Of a stretch of 64,000 nucleotides of DNA, positions 26,240 to 37,377 are shown one piece after another. The DNA comes from Monarcha castaneiventris obscurior (taxonomy: Eukaryota; Chordata; Aves; Passeriformes; Monarchidae). A program made the position numbers and the translations under genes. The first letter of the stretch is position 1. Every line of letters starts with the position of its first letter. Under the pieces are notes generated by a model. The model was given only the letters and a program-made list of their open reading frames with translations. It was not told where the DNA came from and made no database searches. The DNA is taken from the NCBI GenBank assembly GCA_026261815.1, contig JAMPIT010000583.1, positions 2,108,001 through 2,172,000 on the forward strand. Reading direction: 5' to 3'.

Positions 26240-26995
26240 ATCATCTGAAACAATACAGTGCTCATGCTGGGAAGTCACAAATGCAAACTGCACTTTATTA
26301 AACCAGTTAGAAGCTGTTAAAATGCCGAATGCTGCTGGCACACCTTCTAGAGCAGATACTAAAATGCGCATCATGTGGGCACCTTAAATGAGTCGCTTTT
26401 AAAAAGATTTATTTTTCAATCATTCCATAAACAAGAATAAATCAAAAACAACTCAGTCTTTCACCCCACTGAGATAAAGTAAATGCAAATGCTGTTTTCA
26501 AAGTTAATTGGCTCTGAAACACTTAAGTCTTGGAAAATAATTTTGAATGACAGAACTTTTGCAAAACTTATATATTTTTCTATATCCATCATCCTTCTTA
26601 ACATTTGCAGCTCCCGAAGCATAAAAATATTTCAATAAGTTAACACAACTCCATGCAAATGCTGGAAAATGTATTATCCCTCATGCGAAATCAGGTTAAT
26701 ATTTGTCCTTATTCTAGCGCCGAAGTAAAACGCAGAGACAGGAATAAAAGTGAAATGTAAATGGTATAAATGGGGCTGGTGACACAAATGAGGGCTTTGA
26801 TCTGCTGCAATTGCGATGGCTCTATCAAGGCTATTTCGTGCTTGTGCCTTCTGCAGGAGACGAGTGGCAAAGCACCGACTGATCTGGCACCTTTGAAGCA
26901 AATTTTGTAGCACTGTTTGTTCCCATCGACCCAGATTAATGCTGAACATGAGCCAAAACATGTGGAACGTGGCATACCCTGGCAGCGCTTCGGAG
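26240..26995. promoter_or_regulatory. Conserved-looking block with repeated octamer sites
   Basis: About 750 bp of repeat-free sequence immediately left of the CpG-rich minisatellite region. ATGCAAATGCTG occurs twice, at 26,483-26,494 and 26,653-26,664. A third near-octamer, ATGCAAAC, is at 26,281. The right half keeps many CpGs in non-GC-rich context (CTAGCGCCGAAGTAAAACGC, GCAATTGCGATGGC, GGAGACGAGTGGC, CCATCGACCC). Most neutral AT-rich DNA loses CpGs, so retained ones suggest constraint or lack of methylation. The position beside a CpG-rich, TATA-containing stretch is compatible with promoter-proximal or enhancer DNA. It could instead include an untranslated exon. Only the motifs are directly seen. 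Confidence 0.4.
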
Positions 26996-27099
26996 GAGGT
27001 GCTGGCGGGAGGGGCACCGTCGGCCCGGGATGAGCCCGCTCCGTTCCCGCAAGGCACGGAGCTGCCGCCCGGCTTCTGGCCGGCACGGGGAGGCCCTGG

Positions 27100-27611
27100 G
27101 AAGGTGGCACCCCTGGGACGGCCCGGAAAGGTGACACCACTGGGATGCCCCGGGAAGGTGACACCCCTGGGATGCCCCGGGAAGATGACACCACTGGGAT
27201 GCCCCGGGAAGATGACACCACTGGGATGCCCCGGGAAGATGGCACCCCTGGGATGCCCGGGAATGTGGCACCCCTGGGATGCCCTGGAACGGTGACACCC
27301 CTGGGATGCCCTGGGACGGTGACACCCCTGGGATGCCCCGGGAAGGTGGCACCCCTGGGATGCCCCGGGAAGGTGGCACCCCTGGGATGCCCCGGGAAGG
27401 TGACACCCCTGGGATGCCCCGGGAAGGTGACACCCCTGGGATGCCCCGGGAAGGTGGCACCCCTGGGATGCCCCGGGAAGGTGGCACCCCTGGGATGCCC
27501 TGGGACAGTGACACCCCTGGGATGCCCGGGAAGGTGACACCCCTGGGATGCCCCGGGAAGGTGGCACCCCTGGGATGCCCTGGGACAGTGACACCCCTGG
27601 GATGCCCCGGA
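27100..27611. repeat. GC-rich 27-bp minisatellite, 19 copies
   Basis: Nineteen head-to-tail units of 26-28 bp. Each begins GGAAGGTGGCACC or GGAAGGTGACACC and ends TGGGATGCCCCG. Unit junctions commonly create CCCGGG. Two variants, with GGTGGC (A) or GGTGAC (B), alternate. After an early B-only run (units 2-5), units 6-17 follow AA-BB-AA-BB-AA-BB, so the true period there is four units, about 108 bp. Units 18-19 repeat the 15-16 pair, including the private variants ending CCCT and starting GGGACAG. Because the unit is 27 bp and stop-free, frames of over 300 codons run through it on the minus strand. These are not genes. The boundaries are sharp against unique CpG-rich DNA. Confidence 0.97.
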
Positions 27612-27960
27612 GGGCACCGAGCACCCGCGCTGCCCTGTCCGGCATCCCAGCACCTGGAATGCCGTGGTGGAATCCAGGGGGCTGGAGCTGCTGCGGGCAG
27701 CGCTCCGGAATGCGGGGAGAGCCTCGGACTCTGCTGCTTTATAACAGCAGGCGGTGAGTGGCGGACAACATCGGGATAATTCTGCTGCTCCTGTCTCCGG
27801 ACGGTGTCCCCTGCATGGCAGTGAGCTCAGGCCGCCGCGGTGGCCCCCGGCCAGCCCGGGACTGTGGCTGTGCGCTCCTCTCCGGGGGCACCGGCGGCTT
27901 CCCTGCCTCCCTCCTTATGCTAATGAAACCTGCATCTCCGCTGGCCGGACCCCGCTGGAA
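27612..27960 (+). promoter_or_regulatory. CpG-rich, promoter-like stretch with TATA-like box
   Basis: I count about 28 CpGs in roughly 350 bp, far above the rest of the window outside the adjacent minisatellite. TTTATAA lies at 27,738-27,744, flanked by short CTGCTG and CAGCAG arms. The sequence GGCGGTGAGTGG, a consensus-like splice donor, follows at about 27,751. CpG enrichment, a TATA-like box and a donor-like site together are what a promoter with a short untranslated first exon would look like. The donor is only a few bases past the TATA box, so it cannot belong to a transcript started from that box. No open frame of convincing quality starts here. It may be only the GC-rich shoulder of the minisatellite. 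Confidence 0.35.
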
Positions 27961-30900
27961 TACAAATCCTGCCTGCATCCCTCCATCAATCCCTGCAAGC
28001 TCTCTTTCTCTCCCTTTTCCCTTCCGTCCCCAGTCACAAGATGCTTCAGGCAAAAGGCAAGAACATTGTAATAAAATGACATCTCCAAACTGAGAGCCTA
28101 TTTTTTTTCCCCCCGAGGCCTCTGGCTATCTCGGTTTCATTACATGTCTCAGGAGGGGGCATCACTCCCTGACAACTAACATCTGGCCCAGGAGACCTCC
28201 TGATTTAAAACAACAAACTAATTATTGTCACCTACTCCTTCCTGTGGCTTTCATCTTTTTTTATTTTTTTCCTGGAAGAAATATGTCAGCATATTTTTCA
28301 CTTGAATTGCGAATGCTGTGGGGTTTCTCCCCCTTAAGTACTCTTAACTTTCTTCCAGGGAAAGGAAATCCATATTTTATCAATCAGCTTCAATTACATT
28401 CTGTATTTCACTGTGTGGTGTTGAATTATGAGCTGGAAGAATGTCTTGATTAAAGACCTTACAAACACCCAGATATCAGAACCACCAATCTTCCTGCCCA
28501 CATGACTTGCTGTAAGGAACATGGAGCTGACATTAGGGGGGATTTTGTTTATTGTGATTCCTTTTTAAAGTTGGAACTCTCGGTCTCTTTGTAAGAATAT
28601 TGATAGAAAGAATAAGGAGCTAGAGGCATTTATTTTAAAAAAAAGAAGTGATTTTTTTATTCTTACTTTTATTTGTTTTCCTCCCAGAGTGCTGTTGGAG
28701 ATCTAGAGACCAGGCTGATGTTTTTTCCTGGGCAGGGAAGAGCTACAGGGGCTCTATTCTATGGAACAAACACTACATTCATGGCTCAGACATGAAAAGT
28801 TGCCACCAATTCTCCATGTTTCTTTGGCAACTTATTCACCAGAATTTGTTCTTCAATTTTCCTACCTTTAAATTGAGGTTCACAGTGCTAAACTTACTGC
28901 TTGCTTGTTCTTCAGTGCTTTTAAACCCGAACACTTTTAGAAAAAATCAGCATTTTTTATTACTGCAAGTGAAAAATTACTTTAGTCCACACAACAAATA
29001 CTCATCAAGGTTTACCACAGAGCTGTGTCTGAGAAGATGATTCTTTTTTTCAGGTATGAGGGGGAAAAGATCAGTGTAGCCAGGATGAAACAGTAGAGTG
29101 AAATCACAGCTCATTTTAAATTACTACAAGTTTTTGAATTGATATCCATGATGTCAGGATTTTGACCTAGTATAGAGCTACAATCCCAAGTTAATCCAAT
29201 TTCTAGGACAACCAGCTTATGCTGTTTGGTTGTTGGGTACATATTGTCCACCAAGAAAATCTCCAAATTTATTTAGCAGCCTGAGAGACTCTTTCCTCAG
29301 GAATCATCAATCCAACCCACAAATCACCAGATGGACACAGCTTTGGATCACCCCAAGAAAAGACTTTGACCAAAATGAAAAAGTAGTCTTTTTAAAGAAA
29401 GGGGAAAAAACCCTTTCTCAAAATAAGCAAACAAAAAACCACCAAAAAATTGCCTTTTAATATAAGACTAATCACCATCAATCATAAGTTCTACAAGAAA
29501 GAGGGACAATTTTTCTCCATGAAAATAAAGCCTTGATGTCATCTGACAAAAATGGGCCAGTTAGGAAAAGAATGGGGAGAGGAGAAGAAAATTAAACATT
29601 GGGTTTCTAAACTTAGAAGGAAGAGAAAAGCGAGGCTGCTCCAACCCTTCCTGCTCCTGCCTATCATCACCTGGACACCTCCTGCCCGACCCCACGGCCG
29701 TGGCTTGGCACAAACCAGCTTGGGGGCAGTTTGAGGCCACCAGGCAGCCACCACTGGGTTCATTAGCGCTGATTTATTTATTTATTATCACATTCCAAAG
29801 TCCCTGCCCTTTGATGTAGAGCAGAGCTTCTTCCATACACAAATGCTCCGAGGGAGACAGAGGCAGTAAAATCCCAGCCCAGACCAGCCAGGCCCAGGGA
29901 AGGCTGATAAAATGTTCCAGTCTGGGCAGGAAGCAGTTGTGTTTTACTGCTCACACTAATTCCATAACACAGAGCAGGCTCCCAGCCCCTGGATTTCTAT
30001 AATTGAGAACACGATACTTTCAGTAGAAGGAGGTGATGCTTCCAAAGCTACTTTTCATCTGGATATGCTGTTCTAAATAAAACTAAGTAAATTTAAAAAA
30101 TAAAATCCCCTTTTGTTTACCACCATATTTTCACTGCAGGAACAATCCACAACTAAACTCTCCTTTTAAGAACCCTGGAGTTTATTGAAAGAGCATGAGC
30201 TCCTTGATTGTGCTTTGCAGGAGAGCAATAAAGTGCTCAATTGAGTTTAAACTGGCTATAGAAGTCTTTAAAATTATTAATATTATTCTTCTTTATGAAG
30301 AACAATTTTATCACCCCATTTTTATCCTGGTTTCAGGAGATATCACCGCAGATGATTTTCCATTCCTCAGTGAGGTTGTTTTCAGTTCCCTCTTGCTGAT
30401 GGCACAGGACTGAATTACCCACTGCAGCCTGGCTTTCCCTCACCACTTCTGCATCCCTCTAGGAGAACTGGCTGTGTAAAGAAGCCAGGATGGGGGAAAA
30501 ATTTTGGCAGAACACTCCATCAATCACTGGGGCCAGGCTGAGGGGGTGGTTTACAGCAAAATGAGTTTTGAATATGATGAGGGAGATAAAGAATGTTATT
30601 TTAGGCCCAGAAACTTCAGCTGAGGGGGATGCAGCAGGAATCAGGGGCTGCCCACATGGAAGCCAGATGACAGTAATTTAGCCCAGGCTTTCAGACTCCC
30701 CAGGACTCCCATTTAGTGCCACTGGATGGGATCCTGGCTAATACCAGATATCACAAGGGATGGCAGTGCCTCTGACTTTCAGTGTTTCCCTACCTTTTAG
30801 GATCATTGGAGAGAGCAGATTTTAGCCTGGGAAGATCTAAGAGTTAACGTGGTCCTTTTGTGATTTGTTGTAAGCTGGGAGTGAGGAACTTCTCAGTCCC

Positions 30901-32212
30901 CAGCACCTGAGGACCAGGCGAGTCCTGCCCTGCCCTGCAGTTTAAGCAGCTTCTTTTTCTCCCACTTAATTACGCAGTGACAAGGGCACAGCAGCCCTTA
31001 CCATCCTCACAGCTTCATGGGGACCTTGGATCCCAGGGAAAGCAGCCTGTGCCCCTCCAGGGAACGATCCAGTGCACATTCAGAATTCCAGTCCTGCTGG
31101 GTCTGATTTCTGCACACCCCAGGGACTGCTCAGGAGCAGGGAAGCAGATTTCCCTCATGTACCATTGAAGTCTGAGCTGTACTGAAAGGCAGAGTGAGAA
31201 AAGACATAATGCAGTTGTTTACTTAAAATGTTTGAGCACGGGAAGTTACTTTATCCTGTCCCAGACAGTGACATTGAATTCCCCTGAGCTCCCAGCACGT
31301 GTTTGCCTCAGTTTTGGGCTCTGTGATTTGGATGTGAGCTGCTTGTCGTTTATAACACACTCAGTAATCTGGCACACACCAAAATGATCTTTGAGTTTTT
31401 TTCTTCTTTTTTGGTCTCCTGGGGTTTGCTTTTGGCTCCTAACAGCACGACCTTGATTCAGATCCAACAAAATATTTAAAATACTTAATGGCATAAGTTT
31501 AAATGGATCATTACTATAATTATTGCAAGAGTACAGGCATCTACTAGCACTTCTTTTAAAAGGAGAAATTTGATAGGACTGTTTGGAACAGCTCTGAAAT
31601 ACACTGAGATTCAGGTTATTTTATGCATGTAGTTATAATATAAAAGGACAGACAACAGGAATAATATTTAAAAAAAAATAAAATCAGAAAAATCTCTCTA
31701 ATCAGAGCATTCGCACTCAAAACTAAGAGACACCACCAAGAAAATTCTACAGGGTCTGAGCTGCAGCTTATTTTTACTTAAAGGTGCAGATACCGGAGTT
31801 ATGAGAATTTCTACGATGCAGAGACAGAGGCAAAAATAACTGCTCAATATTCACAGAACCCTATTTCCCCTTCTCCTGCCATTTCCTGGGCTCAGGCTCT
31901 GCAAGGTGCTTAGCAGCCACCCTTTTGGATGCCATGTGCTCCCCATTTCCTAACCTTGTCAAATAGCTCTGAATAGAGAATGTAACACAAGAGTTAATTA
32001 TTTGGTGAACAGGGTTATCGGGAAATACAGCACAAAACCTCCATTAAGTGCCACCCTGACTTTTGCATATGGTTTAAAAGGAGCTGAGAAACACTGGCTG
32101 GCATTTCAGAGGAATGGTGCTACTTCCAGATTTGTGTAGATGAGGCAAGAAAGAGACCACAGGAAAATGAAAAGAGGAGGTGACACCAAGAAAAGGAGGG
32201 AAAAAATTCCAC
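27961..32212. other. Unique non-coding stretch, no gene seen
   Basis: About 4.25 kb. A patch at 28,110-28,250 (TTTCATTACATGTCTCAGG, CAACAAACTAATTATTGTCA) looks like conserved non-coding DNA. A long pyrimidine tract ending in CAG at about 28,687 would make a good splice acceptor, but no supported exon follows. A-rich and TTTA-rich low-complexity runs occur at about 29,400-29,450 and 29,770-29,785. No RNA gene or transposon was recognised. Confidence 0.5.
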
Positions 32213-32314
32213 ACCAGGGATGCACAGGGTGGGATTGTTGGGGTGTCTGTGCAGCAACAGGAGCTGGGTCAAAGATCCTGCGGGGTCCCTTCCAGTCCTG
32301 GATATTCTGTGAAA
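32213..32314 (+). mobile_element. CR1 LINE 3' tip
   Basis: The sequence CCAGGGATGCACAGGGTGGG, then GATTGTTGGGGTGTCTGTGC, then CGGGGTCCCTTCCAGTCCTG, ending GGATATTCTGTGA, is the last hundred bases of a CR1 subfamily with a GGATATTCTATGAT-type end. It is related to the copy at 56.6-56.9 kb. Everything upstream is missing, as expected of a heavily 5'-truncated insertion. Confidence 0.8.
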
Positions 32315-34509
32315 TATTTAAAGAGATCCAGCATGGGACAGAGTTCACTCAGGTGACCCTGCTGCTCTCCCACAGCACAAATCCCTGCGTGGTGGGATCC
32401 CCTCCTCCCTCCTTCCATGGAGATCTGGGAGCAAAGCACAGTATCCCACTGAAATGTGCAGACTGGTCCCATGGCATCTTCAAACAATCTCCCTTCATTT
32501 TCTTAGAAGCCTCTAAAAATAACCTCACGAGATTGACACACGGGGAAATAATTTTGAACTGTAGCTGATGTGGAAAAATCAGTGTTTGAAATGGTGTCAT
32601 TCAGGAGATTATGTCTAGTTAGGTATTAGTTTTTACCAGCATAAAGGTGCCTTCAAATGAAAGGTGGGGGGATGATTGAAAAATAAGTTTGGTCCTGTGG
32701 ATCCAGAACAGCCTGAGAAAGTGGTTTGTTTAAATTTCCCTGTTTTGAAAGTTTTAGCTTAAGAAATTTATATTCTACTTTAGATTTCTGCTCCCCTGAG
32801 TGTGCAATGGTTGTTACCAGCACAAATGACAACTTTAAAGTGGACAGTGGCAGAGACTGTACATATAATCATCTGAAAATTCCTGGTAGGAATTACTGAA
32901 CTCCAGTAAGATATCCTGCTCTGCCTCTTCTTTGCTTTCCTTCTCCCTCCCCTTTCTCCCTCCTTGAAATTCTGAGAGTCTTCATCTCTGGTATTAATTT
33001 CAGCTCAGGCTAAGAGAAGTGAGACACCTTTTTTCCTTTGGCACAGTCAGAGAATCAGTGGAATTTGGGTTATTTCCCACCCTCTCCTCCCCATATCAAA
33101 TCACGGCCCTGTACTTATCTTTGGACATGATCTTTGCCACTTTTACAGCAGATCACTCAGCACAACAGGCTTCCTAAACATTCTGTTATTGTCATCTTGT
33201 GTCCAGCCCCCTCCCACCTTTGCTACATTTCTTTGCAAATTTTGTTTGTTTTCTCCTAGTCTGCCCTTTATACATATCCTCATGCAACTCCCTCCTTTGC
33301 AGCTGCCAGTTTTGGAAGGAGAGGATTATCCTGAGAGATTCTTTTGTTATTTTGTGTCGAACTGGCATTAGTTACTTGTCCTTAAATCTCCACCATGTGT
33401 GGAACTATTTGCTTTTCCAAAGCAGCTATGAACACTCAGGTGTTGGGACTACCAGGATGCCTTCAAGTCCTGCCCCAAAATCTTAGACAAAAAAGCCCTA
33501 TGACTGGCCAAGTTACAGTTTCAAGGCCATCCCTAAATAATTTTTGGTTTTTGGAAAGTTCTTGTCTGCATGGGGGTTTCAGGAATGTGTATCTATATTT
33601 GTAATAAAACAAAACCACAAAAAAAACCCCCCAGGTTGTGCAAAATTCCTCCAATTCCCCACTGATGTAAAATGGTCCAAGAGAAGAAAATAATGACAAA
33701 GATGTTTCAGGTAGCAATGAAACCAACTAAGCAGCAACCTGTCAGACATGCAATTCACCCTCTCTGCTCAAAAATCACTCTCAAAAACATTAAACTGAAT
33801 TGATGGCAGAATCAGGATCATACTTGAATCTACACTTTCTCTGATGAAGAATGAAAAATATAGAGGCAGCCAGAAGTTAAAATGAAAGAAAGCCTGTGCT
33901 TACTGTAAATCAATGTGGGCTCACCCCAAGCCCACATGCTTATCCATTCCCATATGCTTTTGGAGATAAAGTTCCTGCAAAGCACAATACCCACGTTTTT
34001 ACGGCACTGAGTTATGGCTGCAAATAGGAAGCCAAATGCTCAGTTCCTCCCTTGCTCTTTGCAGCAGCAAATTGCAATTTGCAAAAGGTTTTTGATAACA
34101 TTTGGTGTTAATTGGACTTAAAAATGTTAATCGCCCAAATCGCTGTGATCTTAAAGACACATGTAAATTATCTCGGCATGTAAGGGAGCAAAAGCTCAGA
34201 TTGCCTTGAACTTCTCAGGATATGGGTTTTCTCAATGTGCAGCTAAAAGGTATCAGGGTGAGATACTGTTCTTGATCTTTCTGGCGTGAAAATTAACAAA
34301 GCACTCATACACCATATTTAACATAGATAACAGTTTAAGATGTTGAAAATATAAAATATGTATTTTCTTACTATAAATATAGCAAATTAGTTATTACTTC
34401 CAGCCACAGAGAATGTTCTCCTTCCTTCACTAATATACAAAAGGGTAGCAACTTCCTGGAATAGAAGCTGCCCTCCTTCATGATATACAAGACACATAAT
34501 TCTGTATAG
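32315..34509. other. Unique non-coding stretch, no gene seen
   Basis: About 2.2 kb without a recognisable exon or transposon. Pyrimidine-rich patches at about 32,920-32,965 and 33,200-33,300 are low in complexity. The conserved-looking block at 34,010-34,260 is listed separately. Confidence 0.5.
34010..34260. promoter_or_regulatory. Conserved-looking block with 16-bp palindrome
   Basis: GCAAATTGCAATTTGC at 34,067-34,082 is a perfect 16-bp palindrome centred on ATTGCAAT, which resembles a C/EBP-type dimer site and two overlapping octamer-like halves. Downstream lie TTGATAACATTTGG, GTTAATTGGAC and AATGTTAATCGCCC, all typical of developmental enhancers. The block is repeat-free and keeps CpGs in AT-rich context. 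The motifs are seen directly. Regulatory function and conservation are inference. Confidence 0.4.
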
Positions 34510-34977
34510 AATTGCAGGATCATTATGTTGAAAAAGACTTTTAAAGTCATTGTGTCCAGCTGGCACCCCAGCCCTGACAAATCTCACTGACCCATATCCT
34601 CAGGTGGCACATCCACATATCTTTTAAATCCCTCCAGGGATGGAGGAATCCATCACTGCCCTGGGCAGCTGTGCCAGGGCTGGACAGTCCTTTCCATGAT
34701 GGAATTTTCCCAATATCCAACCTGAGCCTCCCCTGGCCCAACCTGAGGCCGTTCCCTCTCCTCCTGTCCCTGTTCCCTGGGAGCAGAGCCCGACCCCCCC
34801 CGGCTGCCCCCTCCTGTCAGGGACTTGTGCAGAGCCACAAGGTCCCCCCTGAGCCTCCTTTTCTCCAGGCTGAGCCCCTTTCCCAAATTCTTCAGGAATT
34901 TTCCAACCCCTTTCCCATCTCCATTCCCTTCCCTGGACATGCTCCAGCCTTTCAAGGTGCCCCCAGGACTGGAGGTG
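34510..34977 (-). mobile_element. CR1 LINE, older subfamily with own 3' end type
   Basis: Read on the plus strand, it starts with AGAATTGCAGGATCATTATG (decayed terminal repeat) and TGAAAAAGACTTTTAAAGTC. It continues with TCCCTCCAGGGATGGAGGAA, CCAATATCCAACCTGAGCCT and CCCCTGAGCCTCCTTTTCTC, and stops near CCTGGACATGCTCCAGCC. This order fits the reverse-complemented 3' region of the avian CR1 subfamilies whose ends read TTAAGGTTGGAAAAGACC. The reverse-transcriptase end is nearly reached but compressed by deletions. Confidence 0.92.
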
Positions 34978-37377
34978 AATAAACTTAACCACTAACGCAC
35001 CAAAAACGTGCCAGGGGCAAATCACCAGTGTCAGAAACATTCTGGGTTGGCATTCCCAAGAGTAAGTGAGAATCCCAGTGCTGTCTCACGGGGACTCTCC
35101 CCCCTGTAGCCACTACCACCCAATTAGCACAATTCCACTGCAGAGCAATAACAGGGCCTGTTTAGCTGTTTGTTCATGATAAGAGTTATGAAAATGAGAT
35201 CAGAGGGTTTTTCTTTTGCTTGAGAGAGCAGCACAGTCCCCGTTTCTCTGACCTTTGCACAGGTGTCCATTCTAGCAGAACTTTATCTGGCTTACCTATT
35301 GCTCTCAGCACGTCCAATTTCATTTCACTAGCCCTTAATCAATTTTCATTAAATATATCATATTCTCCATCATCTGGGAGCTCCATGTGTATTCTTCCAT
35401 AGTTTCCTGCACCGTTTTTCACTTCCTATTTCACAATTGCGCTCAAAAGCCAACATTAATTTTCCTGTACTTCCCCACAACCCTTCTTACCTTAACTTCT
35501 TATTACTGTGTCTGAATTCAATGTCCTGTTTTGAAGCCAGCCTCAAAAGGGGCACAGATTTCCAACAGACACAATTTCCTGGCTCTACAGCTGGATAAAC
35601 AAACAAACAAAACCCCTAAATAAACCCAACCACCCCAAGAAAGGGTGGTTGGTTTGGATTAACCCAAGATGAGCCCAAAATGTCCCTGCTTTCACTTATC
35701 CATGGAAATTGCGGGTTATTCTCCCCCTCACAGGCCTGCCTGAGCACAAAACTTGACTTTTCCATCCTTATTGACACTGAGAAATACTTCACCTCTTATA
35801 AAACCTGATTAATTTTGGTGTGGCATGACTGAGGTTACAGAACTGGTCCTTCACTTTTAATCTTTGTGTGAGAGTTTTGCCAGATTTGGTCATCTCTAAA
35901 GTGCTCTGTTCACTCCAGGCAGCAGGACAGGAGAAGGAATAAAGACTTTAGGCTTCCAGAGCTAATACAAATACATTAAAGTTTCAAAATCACAATCACA
36001 TTAACTCCAGAAATTTAGAAATAACATACAGTTCATTCCAACAAGAAAATTTTCTTAAATTTTAGTTTGTGAGAGGAAAATATACTGTAAAACATCAAGT
36101 TTGCTTCAAATTTCTTGATGTCTCAATGCAGAGCTTGGAAGATGAGCAAGTCTAAAAACCCTCTGAGATTCTGAATATCAGAGAAAGCTACAGTTTTCAT
36201 AATAGAAAAAATTATTAATAAAAAACATTATTATTAAATTAATATTAAATTATTTTACATTACAGATTGAGACTAAATACTGTTAGAGATATCATAAAAT
36301 ACTATAAGTTAAACTTACTGCAAGTCACAAATTATGACCTTGGTCTCAAATTCAAGACTTTTGTCTAATACCAAGCTGTATTGGGCACTCCAGTTGTCCT
36401 TCCCAGTCTTACAGTTTCTTCAACCTCAGCACAGCACAGAGACAAACTGGAAGAAAAGAAAGACCTGTTTATTCCAGACTTTCTCATCTTACACCAGCTT
36501 GTTAAACCAAATTTAGATCAACTAGCAATGTTTTTGCTGCAAAGACGCTGATCTCTGTGTCACTTCAGGAATCTGATAAAAATAAGGCCACAGTATCAAT
36601 CAGATTACTGGGTTCAACACACACTATTAATTTTGACATAATCAGCTACAGTTCACATCTATTGATCCTAGGACACTCAAATCCATATGAAGGCAGTACT
36701 ATAAAGTTATGGAAATTGCATGATACCATCTGTAACAGAGGGTGCAGGAAAAAAAAAAAGAAAAAATAAAGAAGACTTAAATGTGTCGACCAGACTGCAT
36801 ATGGGGCACATGAAAAATCAAACATATGCTGCACAGGCAGAGATATTTTTGTGATTTTAGCCATTATGAGAAATAGTTTAAGAAAATAAAACTGGTGGTT
36901 TTAAGACCTTTGTATCAAAGAAAACATGCCCACATGCAGGAAGCAAAGGAACAAGCTGCCTGCTAATAAAAGCTTAAATTTTATCATTGAGCAAAAACCC
37001 AAGAGCTGTTAAAATGCAGTCCTTCCACAATCCCATAGGGCATCCCCAGATTTAATGTGGATGCCTGACCTAATGTACTGTACAGTTATGCCAGGTTTAA
37101 ATAAAGTTGCTTTTTTTCTTTGTAAGATGCCGTACTGGAAAAGTCAAGTGAAGGAACCTTGCACACAAATCAAGGGCTTCTGAGGACATTGAGAGAGCCA
37201 GAAAAGAGCCATTGCTTTGTCACATCCTAAGAAACTCCCCTCTGTGTGTGCACTAATATGTCACAAATGTCCTCTACCTATTGCATGCTAATAGGCAAAA
37301 CACCTGCTAGGAGAATCTTAGATGTGATTTGTTAGTGAGAAAGGTTTGGCTTAAAGGATTAAACAGCATTTTCATTT
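34978..37377. other. Unique non-coding stretch, AT-rich in the middle
   Basis: About 2.4 kb. Bases 36,205-36,262 are almost pure A/T, with TTATTA and AATTAATATT runs. An A-rich run lies at 36,749-36,770. No exon, RNA gene or transposon was recognised, and the short open frames here have no family resemblance. Confidence 0.55.

Noticed and set aside
26674..27653. Minus-strand open frames of 314-323 codons and several plus-strand frames across the minisatellite
   Set aside because: The 27-bp stop-free unit keeps frames open on both strands. The products are monotonous nine-residue repeats with no domain, so these are artefacts of the array.
28650..28690. Long pyrimidine tract ending in CAG, like a strong splice acceptor
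   Set aside because: No matching donor or family-like open frame follows, and T-rich runs of this kind are common in the window.
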